This document shows positions 1 through 8,644 of a DNA stretch of 64,000 nt, one piece after another. The notes under the pieces were generated by a model, which worked only from the letters and a program-made list of their open reading frames with translations, did no database searches and was not told the DNA's origin. The translations under genes and the position numbers were made by a program. Within the stretch, counting starts at the first letter, position 1. Each line of letters starts with the position of its first letter. The stretch comes from Paenibacillus oryzisoli (GTDB lineage Bacteria > Bacillota > Bacilli > Paenibacillales > NBRC-103111): contig NZ_LYPB01000076.1 in assembly GCF_001653565.1 (NCBI RefSeq), positions 47,512 through 111,511 on the forward strand, read 5' to 3'.

Positions 1-1
1 T

Positions 2-478
2 ATGGCTAAGCCAGAAACACTTCCTCTTATCAATGGTGTGTTAGATCACCGCCGTTCGATTACAAATCCTTTTACAGGTGAAGTGATCACTGCGCATCCG
101 AATTTTAGAGTTGTCGCAGCCATAAATGAAGGCTACATAGGTACTGTCCCGTTAAACGAAGCGCTGAAAAATCGGTTTGTTACCGTGGAAGTGCCTTATT
201 TGCAAGGGGATTTGTTGTTTCAGTTGTTGAAAAGTCGTTCTGTGCTGCGGGATGAAAAGCTCTTGCGCACGTTCGTTCGACTATCCGCAGATCTACTCAC
301 CCTGATTGAAATGGGGCAATTGCCCGATGAAGCAGGTTCAATTAGGGCTTTGTTAGATGCTTGTGATTTGGCTGCTTACATCCCACCGATTCGGGCAGTT
401 TCACGTGCAATTGCGGATAAGCTAGAAGATGAAAGGGAACGTGGGGCCGTGATGAATACGGCTGAAACGTTACTGTAG
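2..478 (+). CDS. MoxR-type AAA+ ATPase, C-terminal part (truncated by window edge)
   Basis: This is the second half of a MoxR/NorQ/CbbQ-type AAA+ ATPase. These ATPases act with VWA-domain partners as chaperones that remodel or metallate client enzymes. The visible 158 residues carry the stretch that follows Walker B: a loop with HRRSITNPFTGE, the sensor-1 region FRVVAAINEGYIGT with its conserved Asn, and the NEALKNRF arginine-finger region at about residues 52-59, then a helical lid. Walker A is not present, so the true start lies upstream of the window and the Met at position 2 is probably internal. The gene is followed after 4 nt by the VWA gene, a hallmark pairing. Family assignment is firm; the client is unknown. 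Confidence 0.85.
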   Translation: MAKPETLPLINGVLDHRRSITNPFTGEVITAHPNFRVVAAINEGYIGTVPLNEALKNRFVTVEVPYLQGDLLFQLLKSRSVLRDEKLLRTFVRLSADLLTLIEMGQLPDEAGSIRALLDACDLAAYIPPIRAVSRAIADKLEDERERGAVMNTAETLL

Positions 479-482
479 CGAC

Positions 483-2411
483 ATGTTTGTAGGAAGCCTT
501 AGCCGTTTAGATGATAAAATCGATGCGATGCTCCATATGCAGTTGGTGGATTTGGCTCGTTTATTTACCAAACGTGGAAAGCTTGAAGTCGAGGCTGGTT
601 ACCATGCGCATTACGATGAGACTGCTTTGCTAATGACGGTGAGTCAGTTTTGGTGGGATTATCCTCTGCGTGACAAAACAGCCGGTATGAAAAGCGATGT
701 GTATCTACGCTGTTTAGGCAGTGCATGGTTTACAGGAAGGGAGGCCGTCACCGACTACCTCCACTACTGTGGGGGTGTTACGTATCCCAAGCTGGCCAAT
801 AGTTTATTTGCACTTTGCGAGGATATGCGCTTGGAGCGAATTTGCCGTACGCTGCGTCCTGGCATGGGTGCTGTCTTTGCTCATCGGCATCATATCTTGG
901 GTGGATTTTTCCAGCATAAGCTCCGAACACATGTGAGTAAAGGTGAAATGGCGGATGCCTTCCTCTTGTTCGTGTATGGTTGGTTCACAGGTAAGTCTTG
1001 GCAGAGTGAAACGTTCTCTTCTGTGCAGGGGAAAGAGCTAGCTGCCCGGTTGGTAGACCTCTACGCATTGCTTGAACAAGTAGAGGAAGCTGAGCATACC
1101 GCTAGGGTTGCGGTTTTGTGTGAACGCATAGCAGAGACGCTTTTCCCTTGGTTAGAACGTGATGCTGTGGCAGCATATTTCTGGATGCAGCAAGGAAGCG
1201 GTAGTGAAGAGCCTTTGCCTGCTGATTACAAAGGCGAATTGAAGCGGGCGAAGCGACTCGCGAACGATGATGTGCTCCCCGATCAAGAGGGGGAGCGTCA
1301 ATTGCCCGGCCAAGAGCGGATGCCGACTTGGCATCGTGAGACCAGCGACCGCAGCCCCGGGCTGCTGCGGTTCGAGCTGGAGCGCGGCGCTCGCACCGCC
1401 GCGCAGGGCTCTGCGCCCCGTGAAGGCGATGCCGCCGATCAGGCGCTCGCCATCACCCAGGGGCGCTCGCAGCGCGCCCAGCGCACTGGCGCCGCAGCTG
1501 AGCGGCGCCAAGGGCATTCCGTGCCCGCTGCCGCGGGGCACGGGGAGGGCGAGGTCGCCGCGTATACGACGGCGACCTGGCTCTTGCCTGAACGTCCTAC
1601 TGCTGCGCAGGAGGACGGGTTCAGGCGCCTCCGCGAGCGCGCAGCGCCGCTCGCGAAGCCCTTACAGCGTGCGATACGGCGCACGCTGGAGCAGCGTCGG
1701 ATCGCCCCGCGCGGCGACCGCCTGTTCGGGCGGCTCGACAAGCGGCTGACGCGAGCCGTTACACAAGAGCTGCCGCGCCTCTTCTATAAGAAGCGTGCGC
1801 CAGTCCCCCAACTCGACGCGGCGTTCGCGCTGCTCGTCGACTGCTCAGCGTCCATGTATGACAAAATGGACGAAACCAAGCTCGGTCTCGTGCTATTCCA
1901 CGAGACCCTGAGAAACCTTCGAATCCCCCATGAAATTGTGGGATTCTGGGAGGACGCGGACCGCGTGACAGAGCAGGAGGCACCGAACCTGTTCCAGGTT
2001 GCGGTGGACTTCGGCTCCTGCCTCGCGGCCGGGAGCGGAGCGGCTCTGATGCAGCTGGAGCCGCAGCAGGATAATCGCGATGGCTTCGCGATTCGCGAGA
2101 TGATGAAGCGGCTGCTGCGGCGCACAGAGCGGCAGCGCATCCTCCTCGTATTCTCGGATGGGGAGCCTTCGGCAGCCAATTACAATGATCTCGGCATTCT
2201 AGATACACATGAAGCTGTTCTACAGGCGAGACGCATGGGTATCGAGGTAATCAGCGTATTTCTGGCCAATGGCACTGTGCATGAAACACAACGGAATGCG
2301 ATGCGTAATATGTATGGGCGAAGCTCTATCGTTGTTCCGAATGTAGAAGGATTACATGAACAGCTAGTGCCAATTCTACGTAAGCTTCTGCTGAAGTCCA
2401 TTAGCACTTGA
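483..2411 (+). CDS. VWA-domain protein, NorD/CobT-like partner of the MoxR ATPase
   Basis: A 642-residue protein with a helical N-terminal region, a long Arg/Ala/Pro/Gln-rich linker (about residues 260-420) and a C-terminal von Willebrand A domain. The MIDAS motif DCSAS is visible at residues 453-457 and the later FSDGEPS supplies another metal-site Asp. This layout resembles NorD and CobT, VWA partners of MoxR-type ATPases in metalloenzyme activation; that role is family knowledge, not shown here. It follows the ATPase by 4 nt, so the two are almost certainly cotranscribed and translationally coupled. No good Shine-Dalgarno precedes the ATG. The linker, nt 1260-1830, is much more GC-rich than the flanks. 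No client enzyme gene is adjacent downstream. Confidence 0.75.
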   Translation: MFVGSLSRLDDKIDAMLHMQLVDLARLFTKRGKLEVEAGYHAHYDETALLMTVSQFWWDYPLRDKTAGMKSDVYLRCLGSAWFTGREAVTDYLHYCGGVTYPKLANSLFALCEDMRLERICRTLRPGMGAVFAHRHHILGGFFQHKLRTHVSKGEMADAFLLFVYGWFTGKSWQSETFSSVQGKELAARLVDLYALLEQVEEAEHTARVAVLCERIAETLFPWLERDAVAAYFWMQQGSGSEEPLPADYKGELKRAKRLANDDVLPDQEGERQLPGQERMPTWHRETSDRSPGLLRFELERGARTAAQGSAPREGDAADQALAITQGRSQRAQRTGAAAERRQGHSVPAAAGHGEGEVAAYTTATWLLPERPTAAQEDGFRRLRERAAPLAKPLQRAIRRTLEQRRIAPRGDRLFGRLDKRLTRAVTQELPRLFYKKRAPVPQLDAAFALLVDCSASMYDKMDETKLGLVLFHETLRNLRIPHEIVGFWEDADRVTEQEAPNLFQVAVDFGSCLAAGSGAALMQLEPQQDNRDGFAIREMMKRLLRRTERQRILLVFSDGEPSAANYNDLGILDTHEAVLQARRMGIEVISVFLANGTVHETQRNAMRNMYGRSSIVVPNVEGLHEQLVPILRKLLLKSIST

Positions 2412-2629
2412 TCCATGAGTGAGGATTTTGACCTGTGCTACGCGTCAGCGACACCGTGCGAGATTGGAATGATAGTCTGACATCTATCTTTTAACCTCAA
2501 AATCCAGTACAATAGATCAGGGTAATTCTAGGTAAATTTCACCAAACTCCGACAAAAGCTGGATAAATCACATACGTAATCATCTTTTATAACTTATACT
2601 CATTATTCATTTAGGAGGCATTTCATCTT
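2412..2629 (+). other. Intergenic region before purT
   Basis: About 220 nt without a gene between the VWA gene and purT. There is a good ribosome binding site, AGGAGG at about 2612, before purT. A possible -10 (TACAAT near 2508) lacks a convincing -35. I saw no terminator hairpin after the VWA gene, no purine riboswitch and no clear PurR box. Confidence 0.4.
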
Positions 2630-3808
2630 ATGTACGGAGCACCATTATCTAACAAGTCTAAAAAAATTATGCTGCTTGGCTCTGGTGAGCTAGGTAAAGA
2701 AGTGATTATTGAAGCTCAGCGACTCGGTATTGAGACAATTGCCGTGGATCGTTATGCGAACGCTCCAGCCATGCAAGTTGCACATCGGAGTCACGTGATC
2801 TCGATGTTGGATGGTGAACAGTTACGTGCAGTAATCGAGAAAGAACGCCCAGATCTCATCGTGCCGGAAATTGAAGCGATCGCGACATCTGTGCTTGTTG
2901 AACTCGAGCAAGAAGGCTACCGTGTGATCCCGACTGCTACAGCATCCCGTTTGACAATGGATAGAGAAGGGATTCGTCGACTTGCATCCGAAACGCTTGG
3001 GCTGCGCACAGCCAAATATGAGTTTGCCAATAGTCTGGAAGAATTGCACGCGGCTGTTGCCGTAATCGGAACACCTTGTGTCATTAAGCCGATCATGAGT
3101 TCATCTGGCAAAGGGCAAAGCGTTTGCCGTACGCCTGAAGGTGTAGAAGCTTCTTGGAATATCGCGATGGAAGGCGGACGTGCCAAGAATGCGCGTGTTA
3201 TCGTGGAGGAATTTATCCATTTTGAGTCTGAGATTACATTATTGACGGTTCGATCTGTATCCGGAACAACCTACTGTGAACCAATTGGTCATATTCAAAA
3301 AGACGGCGATTACATCGAATCCTGGCAGCCGCATACAATGTCAGAGCAACAAATCGTAGATGCACAGCTCATGGCAAAAACGATTACAGACGCACTTGGC
3401 GGTTACGGTCTATATGGCGTTGAATTATTCCTAACCGCAGATGGCGTATATTTCAGCGAAGTATCCCCGCGTCCGCACGATACAGGTATGGTGACAATGG
3501 CTACGCAAGATCTCAGTGAGTTCGCGCTTCATGCAAGAGCTATTCTTGGATTCCCGATCACTGGCGTTCGCTTGTTGACGCCAGGAGCCAGCTATACGCT
3601 GAAAGCTGATCGTGAACAAGTGGAGTATACAATTAGCGGTATTGATGAAGCATTATCCGTACCGAATACCCAAGTTCGAGTATTTGGCAAACCAGAAACC
3701 AAAGTAGGTCGCCGCATGGCTGTTGCTTTGAGTTCGGGGGATACTGTGGAAGAAGCGCGCAGCCTTGCAAAAGAAGCGGCTAGTAAGCTCACATTGAATT
3801 ACAACTAA
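2630..3808 (+). CDS. purT: Formate-dependent phosphoribosylglycinamide formyltransferase
   Basis: PurT makes formyl-GAR from GAR, formate and ATP, the folate-independent version of the third step of purine synthesis, in the cytosol. The 392 residues match the family's usual length of about 390. The ATP-grasp fold is recognisable: N-terminal Rossmann loop LLGSGELGKE (residues 15-24), the ExE segment PEIEAIAT, the ATP-binding VIKPIMSSSGKGQS (about 152-165), VEEFI, and the metal/substrate segment FSEVSPRPHDTGMVT (about 280-294). The ATG follows AGGAGG by about 11 nt. The next gene begins 60 nt downstream with no terminator between, so the two may share a transcript. Identification is strong. Confidence 0.95.
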   Translation: MYGAPLSNKSKKIMLLGSGELGKEVIIEAQRLGIETIAVDRYANAPAMQVAHRSHVISMLDGEQLRAVIEKERPDLIVPEIEAIATSVLVELEQEGYRVIPTATASRLTMDREGIRRLASETLGLRTAKYEFANSLEELHAAVAVIGTPCVIKPIMSSSGKGQSVCRTPEGVEASWNIAMEGGRAKNARVIVEEFIHFESEITLLTVRSVSGTTYCEPIGHIQKDGDYIESWQPHTMSEQQIVDAQLMAKTITDALGGYGLYGVELFLTADGVYFSEVSPRPHDTGMVTMATQDLSEFALHARAILGFPITGVRLLTPGASYTLKADREQVEYTISGIDEALSVPNTQVRVFGKPETKVGRRMAVALSSGDTVEEARSLAKEAASKLTLNYN

Positions 3809-3868
3809 ATTGAATGACTAAAGTACGTTGTACACCATGTCTGAAGTCATCATCCGGAGGCAAGCATT

Positions 3869-4342
3869 ATGGAACCTAAAGCAGCAAGACTGTCTCGAAC
3901 CGTGTTGACAGAAATTATTTTACCGGCGGATACGAACTACCATAACACTGTATTTGGTGGCCGTGTGATGCAATATATTGACAAAGTTGCCACGATTGCC
4001 TCCATGCGCCATTGTCGTAAGAGTGTGGTAACAGCGTCGAGTGATAGCTTGGATTTCTTCGCTCCGGTTAAGCTTGGCGAAGCCATTCAATTGGAAGCAT
4101 TTGTTACGTGGACCCATCGGAGTTCGATGGAGGTTTATGTCAAAATCGAGTCCGAGAATCTTCTGACTGGTGAGAAAAAGCATACAGCCACGTCATTCTT
4201 GACATTTGTTGCGTTAGATGAAGCGGGGCAGCCATGTCCAGTGCCTGGCATTATTGCAGAGACAGATGAAGAGAAGAAACTGTTCGAATCCGCGGAAGCT
4301 CGCTTTACCGCTCGAAAACTTCGTAAACAAGCGCGACTGTAA
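3869..4342 (+). CDS. Acyl-CoA thioesterase, hotdog fold (YciA/YkhA-like)
   Basis: A 157-residue single hotdog-domain acyl-CoA hydrolase of the YciA/BACH type, expected to release CoA from acyl-CoAs in the cytosol. The family signature is near the N-terminus: an Asn-His pair, then FGGRVMQYIDKVA (residues 31-43), followed by VTASSDSLDFFAPV, where the Asp and Phe belong to the conserved second motif. A charged C-terminal tail follows. The start is supported by CGGAGGC about 9 nt upstream. It lies downstream of purT with a short gap and is closed by a clear terminator. Substrate chain length cannot be read from sequence. Confidence 0.85.
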   Translation: MEPKAARLSRTVLTEIILPADTNYHNTVFGGRVMQYIDKVATIASMRHCRKSVVTASSDSLDFFAPVKLGEAIQLEAFVTWTHRSSMEVYVKIESENLLTGEKKHTATSFLTFVALDEAGQPCPVPGIIAETDEEKKLFESAEARFTARKLRKQARL

Positions 4343-4366
4343 AGTTGCCATCCGTCTGTTCATGTA

Positions 4367-4402
4367 AGCAGTTCCCTACCATCAAGGGAGCTGCTTTTTT
4401 TC
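4367..4402 (+). terminator. Rho-independent terminator after the thioesterase gene
   Basis: The stem AGCAGTTCCCT pairs with AGGGAGCTGCT (one G-U) around a short loop and is followed by a run of T. It closes the purT-thioesterase unit. Confidence 0.85.
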
Positions 4403-4507
4403 TTTGGAAATAGCATACATCTCACAACTTTTTGATTGGTTAAGGAGTCAAATGAAGAGAGGAAGAGACGCCTCCAATATATCTGAACAGATAAGGATGA
4501 AAAATCA

Positions 4508-4747
4508 GTGGGACTTGTTGACATGAAACAACGGCTAGGCAAAGGATTTCCATTCTTATATAGGCTTCGCGTCCAGGAAAAGAATCACTCGTTCTACGAA
4601 ACTTCAAATAAGTGGTACAGAGGCAACGAAGTTTGGCGGCAACAAGTAAGTAAGCTGGATGATTCAATCATCGATGAAGAACTGGTTAACGTGAATCATG
4701 CAGAGGTCAACTATATGAAATCTAATGGAACTCAGGAGAACGAATGA
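4508..4747 (+). CDS. Possible small hypothetical protein upstream of DUF817 gene
   Basis: A 79-codon frame with a GTG start preceded by AAGGATG at about 11 nt; an ATG lies five codons further in. It ends in an ATGA overlap with the DUF817 gene, which is typical of translational coupling. The protein is hydrophilic, with no signal peptide, cysteine pair or recognisable domain. I do not recognise it. It may be a real leader cistron or a chance frame. Confidence 0.35.
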   Translation: MGLVDMKQRLGKGFPFLYRLRVQEKNHSFYETSNKWYRGNEVWRQQVSKLDDSIIDEELVNVNHAEVNYMKSNGTQENE

Positions 4748-5526
4748 AGCGTGAATATGTGAAAGATTTTTTCATCTTCGGTTGGAAGCAAGCGTTATGT
4801 TGTATTTTTCCAGTTATCATCTTTATGACCTTGGCCTTATCCAAAGTCGTGGAACTGCCATTCATACAACGCTATGATTTCATTTTACTTGTGTGTATTC
4901 TTGCGCAATTGATCTTGGTTTGGACGAAGATAGAGAGCGTAGACGAACTAAAGGTTATTACCGTATTTCACATTATCGGCCTTTGTCTTGAGTTGTATAA
5001 AGTGCACATGGGGTCATGGTTATATCCAGAAGAGGGTGTGACCAAGATAGCCGGAGTTCCGCTGTACAGCGGTTTTATGTATGCCAGTGTCTCAAGTTAC
5101 GTGTGTCAGGCGTGGAAACGATTTGATTTGCATCTCATTAACTGGCCGAGCAAATACATGGCGATTCTAGTGTCTATAGGCATTTATGCCAATTTTTTTA
5201 CGCACCATTTTATGGTTGACGTCAGATGGATTCTGATTGCCTTGATCGTGATCCTGTTCTACAAATCTCATATTCGCTTCACAGTCTCAACCGAGACCTA
5301 TCGGATACATACGATTCTTTCCTTTATGCTAGTTGCTTTCTTTATATGGCTGGCTGAAAATATTTCTACATTCCTTGGTGCTTGGCGCTACCCTGACCAA
5401 GAGTTATCTTGGCGGATCGTTCATTGGGGTAAAATTAGTTCGTGGTTTATGTTGGTCATTATTACAATCATCATCGTGGCGGAATTGAAGCGGATCAAAT
5501 ATCCAAAGCAAGTTAAAGGTGCATGA
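4744..5526 (+). CDS. DUF817 integral membrane protein (YoaT-like)
   Basis: A 260-residue membrane protein with about seven to eight hydrophobic segments. It carries the DUF817 hallmarks: GSWLYPE, then AGVPLYSGFMYASVSSYVCQAW and FDL, and near the C-terminus LGAWRYP followed by HWGKISSWFMLV. B. subtilis YoaT belongs to this family. No biochemical function is established that I can name. AGGAGA lies 6 nt before the ATG, and the start overlaps the stop of the preceding small frame by 4 nt. A bidirectional terminator separates it from the convergent sulfate operon. Confidence 0.85.
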   Translation: MKREYVKDFFIFGWKQALCCIFPVIIFMTLALSKVVELPFIQRYDFILLVCILAQLILVWTKIESVDELKVITVFHIIGLCLELYKVHMGSWLYPEEGVTKIAGVPLYSGFMYASVSSYVCQAWKRFDLHLINWPSKYMAILVSIGIYANFFTHHFMVDVRWILIALIVILFYKSHIRFTVSTETYRIHTILSFMLVAFFIWLAENISTFLGAWRYPDQELSWRIVHWGKISSWFMLVIITIIIVAELKRIKYPKQVKGA

Positions 5527-5532
5527 AATAGC

Positions 5533-5569
5533 GAACCCCCAGTAGTAATGGCTTCTGGGGGTTCTTTTT
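5533..5569. terminator. Bidirectional terminator between DUF817 gene and sbp
   Basis: GAACCCCCAG pairs with CTGGGGGTTC around a 12-nt loop, followed by TTTTT on the plus strand. It lies between two convergent genes and can serve both. Confidence 0.85.
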
Positions 5570-5578
5570 GCATTTCGT

Positions 5579-6694
5579 TTATTTAGCTCCGCCTTCGGCA
5601 AGGATGGTTTCCCAAATAGCGCCTTTACCGTAAAGATCTTTGTTCACTTTGTCCCAACCACCTAGGTATTCAATATTGAATAGGCCTGGAGGTGTTGTGT
5701 AGTTTTTCTCATATTGTTTAGCGACTTCTGGAAGAACAGAGCGGAAGCCTTTGTCAGCGAATACTTTCTGAGCATCAACAGAGAACAAGTACTCATAGAA
5801 CGCTTGAACAGCTGCACGATTACCATGCTTATCTACGTATTTATCGATAATAGCAACTGGATTTTCAATGGAAGTGGTGTATTGTGGAATCACTTCTACA
5901 TATTTCTTGCCTGTTTGAATACGAGCAACAAGTTCATTCTCATACGTAATGATGGCATCGCCAACACCTTTATCGAAAGTTGCAAGGGAATCGGCACCGC
6001 TCTTATCAAGTACTTTAATGTTCTTGTAAATTTTAGCTACGAGATCTTTGGCTACAGCAGGATCTTGTTTACCAGCAGCTTCGGAAATTTTGAGCCCAGC
6101 TCCGTAAACAGCGTTGATATCCCATTTTGCACCACCAGATGTGCTTGGGTTCGGAATAAGAACTTCAACGCCTGGCTTCGTTAGATCAGACCAATCTTTA
6201 ATGCCTTTCGGATTCCCTTCACGCACACCGATAGCAGCGATAGATGTTGTTACGAAACCTTTTTGTGGCGTCTTTTTCCAATCATGCGTAATTAGACCTT
6301 TTTCCACGATTTTTTGAATGTCACCTTCAAGAGAGAGTGGAGCAATATCTGCTTCAAAGCCTTGGATGATCGCTGTAGCTTGTGACCCGGATGCTACATA
6401 GGACTCTTGGAATTCAACCGTTGTACCGGTTTTCTTCTTATAATCTTCTTTGAATTTTGGCAGGATGACATCAAAGGATTCTTTCAAAATGGAGTAAGCA
6501 CCGACTGTAATCGTCACTTTTCCGCCGTCAGCTTTCGGTGTCGTGCTAGCCGCAGCTGTTGCTGCTGTCGTTGCAGCCGCAGATGGAGCACTTGTGCTAG
6601 CGGACTTCGTCGAACCGGATCCGCAAGCTGTAAGTGCAATACTTGCTGTGAATAAAGCTGCAGTAACGAGGCCAAGCGTTTTGAAATTTTTCAT
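5579..6694 (-). CDS. sbp: Sulfate-binding lipoprotein of the sulfate ABC transporter
   Basis: Extracytoplasmic solute-binding protein of the Sbp/CysP family, delivering sulfate (or thiosulfate) to CysTWA. Residues 1-24 form a lipoprotein signal ending in the lipobox LTAC, so Cys24 should be lipid-anchored. A Ser/Ala/Thr-rich linker of about 35 residues follows. The mature part shows family motifs such as SYVASGSQATAIIQGFEADI and NPSTSGGAKW. I take the ATG at 6694, 9 nt after AAGGGGAG, rather than the TTG three codons upstream, which abuts that site. It is the last gene of the cysT-cysW-cysA-sbp operon; many relatives have it first. Sulfate versus thiosulfate preference cannot be read from sequence. 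Confidence 0.9.
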   Translation of the reverse strand: MKNFKTLGLVTAALFTASIALTACGSGSTKSASTSAPSAAATTAATAAASTTPKADGGKVTITVGAYSILKESFDVILPKFKEDYKKKTGTTVEFQESYVASGSQATAIIQGFEADIAPLSLEGDIQKIVEKGLITHDWKKTPQKGFVTTSIAAIGVREGNPKGIKDWSDLTKPGVEVLIPNPSTSGGAKWDINAVYGAGLKISEAAGKQDPAVAKDLVAKIYKNIKVLDKSGADSLATFDKGVGDAIITYENELVARIQTGKKYVEVIPQYTTSIENPVAIIDKYVDKHGNRAAVQAFYEYLFSVDAQKVFADKGFRSVLPEVAKQYEKNYTTPPGLFNIEYLGGWDKVNKDLYGKGAIWETILAEGGAK

Positions 6695-6738
6695 GGTTAA
6701 CAACTCCCCTTCTTTTCTAAAGCTTATTTGGTATTTGG

Positions 6739-7824
6739 TTATATGAAGACAGGCTGTGGATCTTGTTTGGCCTGATTATCAATCCAGGTTGTTCCTGTTT
6801 GGGTAAATACGGAAATCTGGTGGATAAGAATATTCACTTCATCGCCAACTTGATATATTCGCTCTTTCACGGGCTGGTAGGCGAAAAGCTTGATAGCGCC
6901 TGTATCCACTTCTAGATACCAGGAATCGCCGCGGAAATGAACATGCGTTACTTTGCCTTTTTCCCCAGCGGTAGCCAAGTGACTGACATTGTGCGGACGC
7001 ACTTCGATGTTCTCAGGACGTATAAGCACATTCACATGAGGAAGCCATTTGCCATCTTGATGAAGATCAGCTAGTGTAGGGAATCCAACAAGTGGCGCAT
7101 AGGAGGGAAGTACATTGGATTCACCAATGAAGGAAGCTGCGAATGAGGAAGCAGGCTTCGTATAAATTTCCCATGGAGTTCCTTGCTGTTCGATTTTACC
7201 GCCTTGAACCAAGATGATTTCATCGGCAACCTCGATCGCTTCATCCTGATCATGCGTGACGAAGAGAGTCGTTACTTTAAATTCATTAATCAGATTACGC
7301 AGCCAAACACGTAGTTCTTTACGAATCTTGGCATCAATCGCGGCGAAAGGCTCATCGAGTAGAAGTAATCGTGGTTCTGGTGCTAGTGCTCTCGCGAAAG
7401 CTACCCGTTGACGTTGGCCGCCAGATAGTTGATGCGGATATTTTCGCTCGTGACCCGAGAGTCCCATTAAGTTGACGAGATACGTTACGCGATCCTGAAT
7501 GTCAGTCTTCGACTTCTTGAGTACCTTCAATCCGTAAGCGACGTTGTCAAATACCGTCATATGCTTGAATAGCGCATAACTTTGAAAAACGAAACCAATG
7601 CCTCTTTCTTGAACGGGAAGGTGAGTCGCGAGTTTGCCGTCGAAGTAAATATTACCGCTTGTTGGGCTTTCAAGTCCGGATAGCATCCGAAGGATAGAGG
7701 TTTTACCGCCACCGCTCGGCCCAATCAAACCGACTAGATTCCCTTCCTTTATTGAAAAATTAACATCTTTGATCGCATGAAAATCACCGAAATGTTTATT
7801 CAGGTTGGTTACTTCAATGTGCAT
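6739..7824 (-). CDS. cysA: Sulfate ABC transporter ATP-binding protein
   Basis: ATPase subunit energising sulfate uptake at the inner face of the membrane. Walker A is GPSGGGKTS (residues 35-43), the Q-loop is FVFQSYALF, the ABC signature LSGGQRQRVAFARAL is followed by Walker B LLLLDEPFAAID, and the H-loop is FVTHDQDEA. A C-terminal regulatory extension (after about residue 240) contains IRPENIEV, typical of CysA/PotA-like ATPases. I place the start at 7824, behind GGAGGAGGATC, not six codons upstream, where the start would overlap that site. It overlaps the end of cysW by 11 nt. Confidence 0.93.
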   Translation of the reverse strand: MHIEVTNLNKHFGDFHAIKDVNFSIKEGNLVGLIGPSGGGKTSILRMLSGLESPTSGNIYFDGKLATHLPVQERGIGFVFQSYALFKHMTVFDNVAYGLKVLKKSKTDIQDRVTYLVNLMGLSGHERKYPHQLSGGQRQRVAFARALAPEPRLLLLDEPFAAIDAKIRKELRVWLRNLINEFKVTTLFVTHDQDEAIEVADEIILVQGGKIEQQGTPWEIYTKPASSFAASFIGESNVLPSYAPLVGFPTLADLHQDGKWLPHVNVLIRPENIEVRPHNVSHLATAGEKGKVTHVHFRGDSWYLEVDTGAIKLFAYQPVKERIYQVGDEVNILIHQISVFTQTGTTWIDNQAKQDPQPVFI

Positions 7825-8644
7825 GTGGGGATCCTCCTCCATGATTTCTCGTTGCTTCGCTTCTACGTTTCAACCATTCGAGCGATAATAAAATCGTAAT
7901 GGAGATAAGACCTAATACGAAAGCTACGCTATTGGCTGCTACGAGTTGGAACTGTTCTGCATCTTGATAAACAAGTGTCGTTGCTGTTTGTGTTTGATTA
8001 ATGATGTTACCTGATACAACCAGAATGGAGCCAAATTCACCAAGCGAGCGAGCGATTGTCAAAATCAAGCCATACACAACGCCCCAACGAATACTCGGCC
8101 ATGTCACTTGGAAGAATGTGCGAATGGGTCCTGCGCCTAATGTTGCGGAAGCTTCTTCGGATTGTGTCCCGATCTCTTCTAACAAGGGAACTACTTCACG
8201 AACCATTAAGGGGAAAGTAATAAACATGGTTGCAATAACCATCCCGGGAATGGCATATACGATTTTCATATTATGATCTTCGAGGAAGGTACCAAGTGCG
8301 GTATTGGGTCCGAAAATCAAAATGACCATCAAACCTACAATGACAGGCGATACCGCGAATGGCAGGTCGATCAGGGCATTAATGATCGGTTTCAACCAAC
8401 GTGAGATCCATGAACCTCTGACAATTTCTATTGAAATATAGACACCAATAATGGCATTAAGAACGGTAACAATGCTTACAATAATAAATGAAATCTTCAA
8501 GGCATGCAGCGCTTCTGGTCGAACGAGTGCATCGAAGAATGCGATTGGGCCATCTTCAAAAGCCCCGAAGGTAATACCTAAGAAAGGCAATATGATTAGT
8601 AGGAATATGACCAAAAAAGAAATGCCAATCAATAACTTTCTCAT
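7814..8644 (-). CDS. cysW: Sulfate ABC transporter permease CysW
   Basis: Membrane permease subunit of the sulfate importer, about 276 residues with six hydrophobic segments. The coupling-helix (EAA) motif reads EEASATLGAGPIRTFFQVTWP, followed by a glycine-rich turn. The loop SRSLGEFG-like sequence ARSLGEFGSI is characteristic of CysT/CysW. The start at 8644 is supported by AAGGGG 9 nt upstream and by an ATGA overlap with the cysT stop. Its 3' end contains the ribosome binding site of cysA, so the two are translationally linked. Confidence 0.92.
   Translation of the reverse strand: MRKLLIGISFLVIFLLIILPFLGITFGAFEDGPIAFFDALVRPEALHALKISFIIVSIVTVLNAIIGVYISIEIVRGSWISRWLKPIINALIDLPFAVSPVIVGLMVILIFGPNTALGTFLEDHNMKIVYAIPGMVIATMFITFPLMVREVVPLLEEIGTQSEEASATLGAGPIRTFFQVTWPSIRWGVVYGLILTIARSLGEFGSILVVSGNIINQTQTATTLVYQDAEQFQLVAANSVAFVLGLISITILLSLEWLKRRSEATRNHGGGSPHAH

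Noticed and set aside
1152..2208. Long antisense and alternate frames inside the VWA gene
   Set aside because: They follow from the GC-rich block, which has few stop codons; the main frame holds the MIDAS motif.
2412..2629. Purine riboswitch or PurR box before purT
   Set aside because: I could not find the conserved riboswitch core or paired PurR half-sites.
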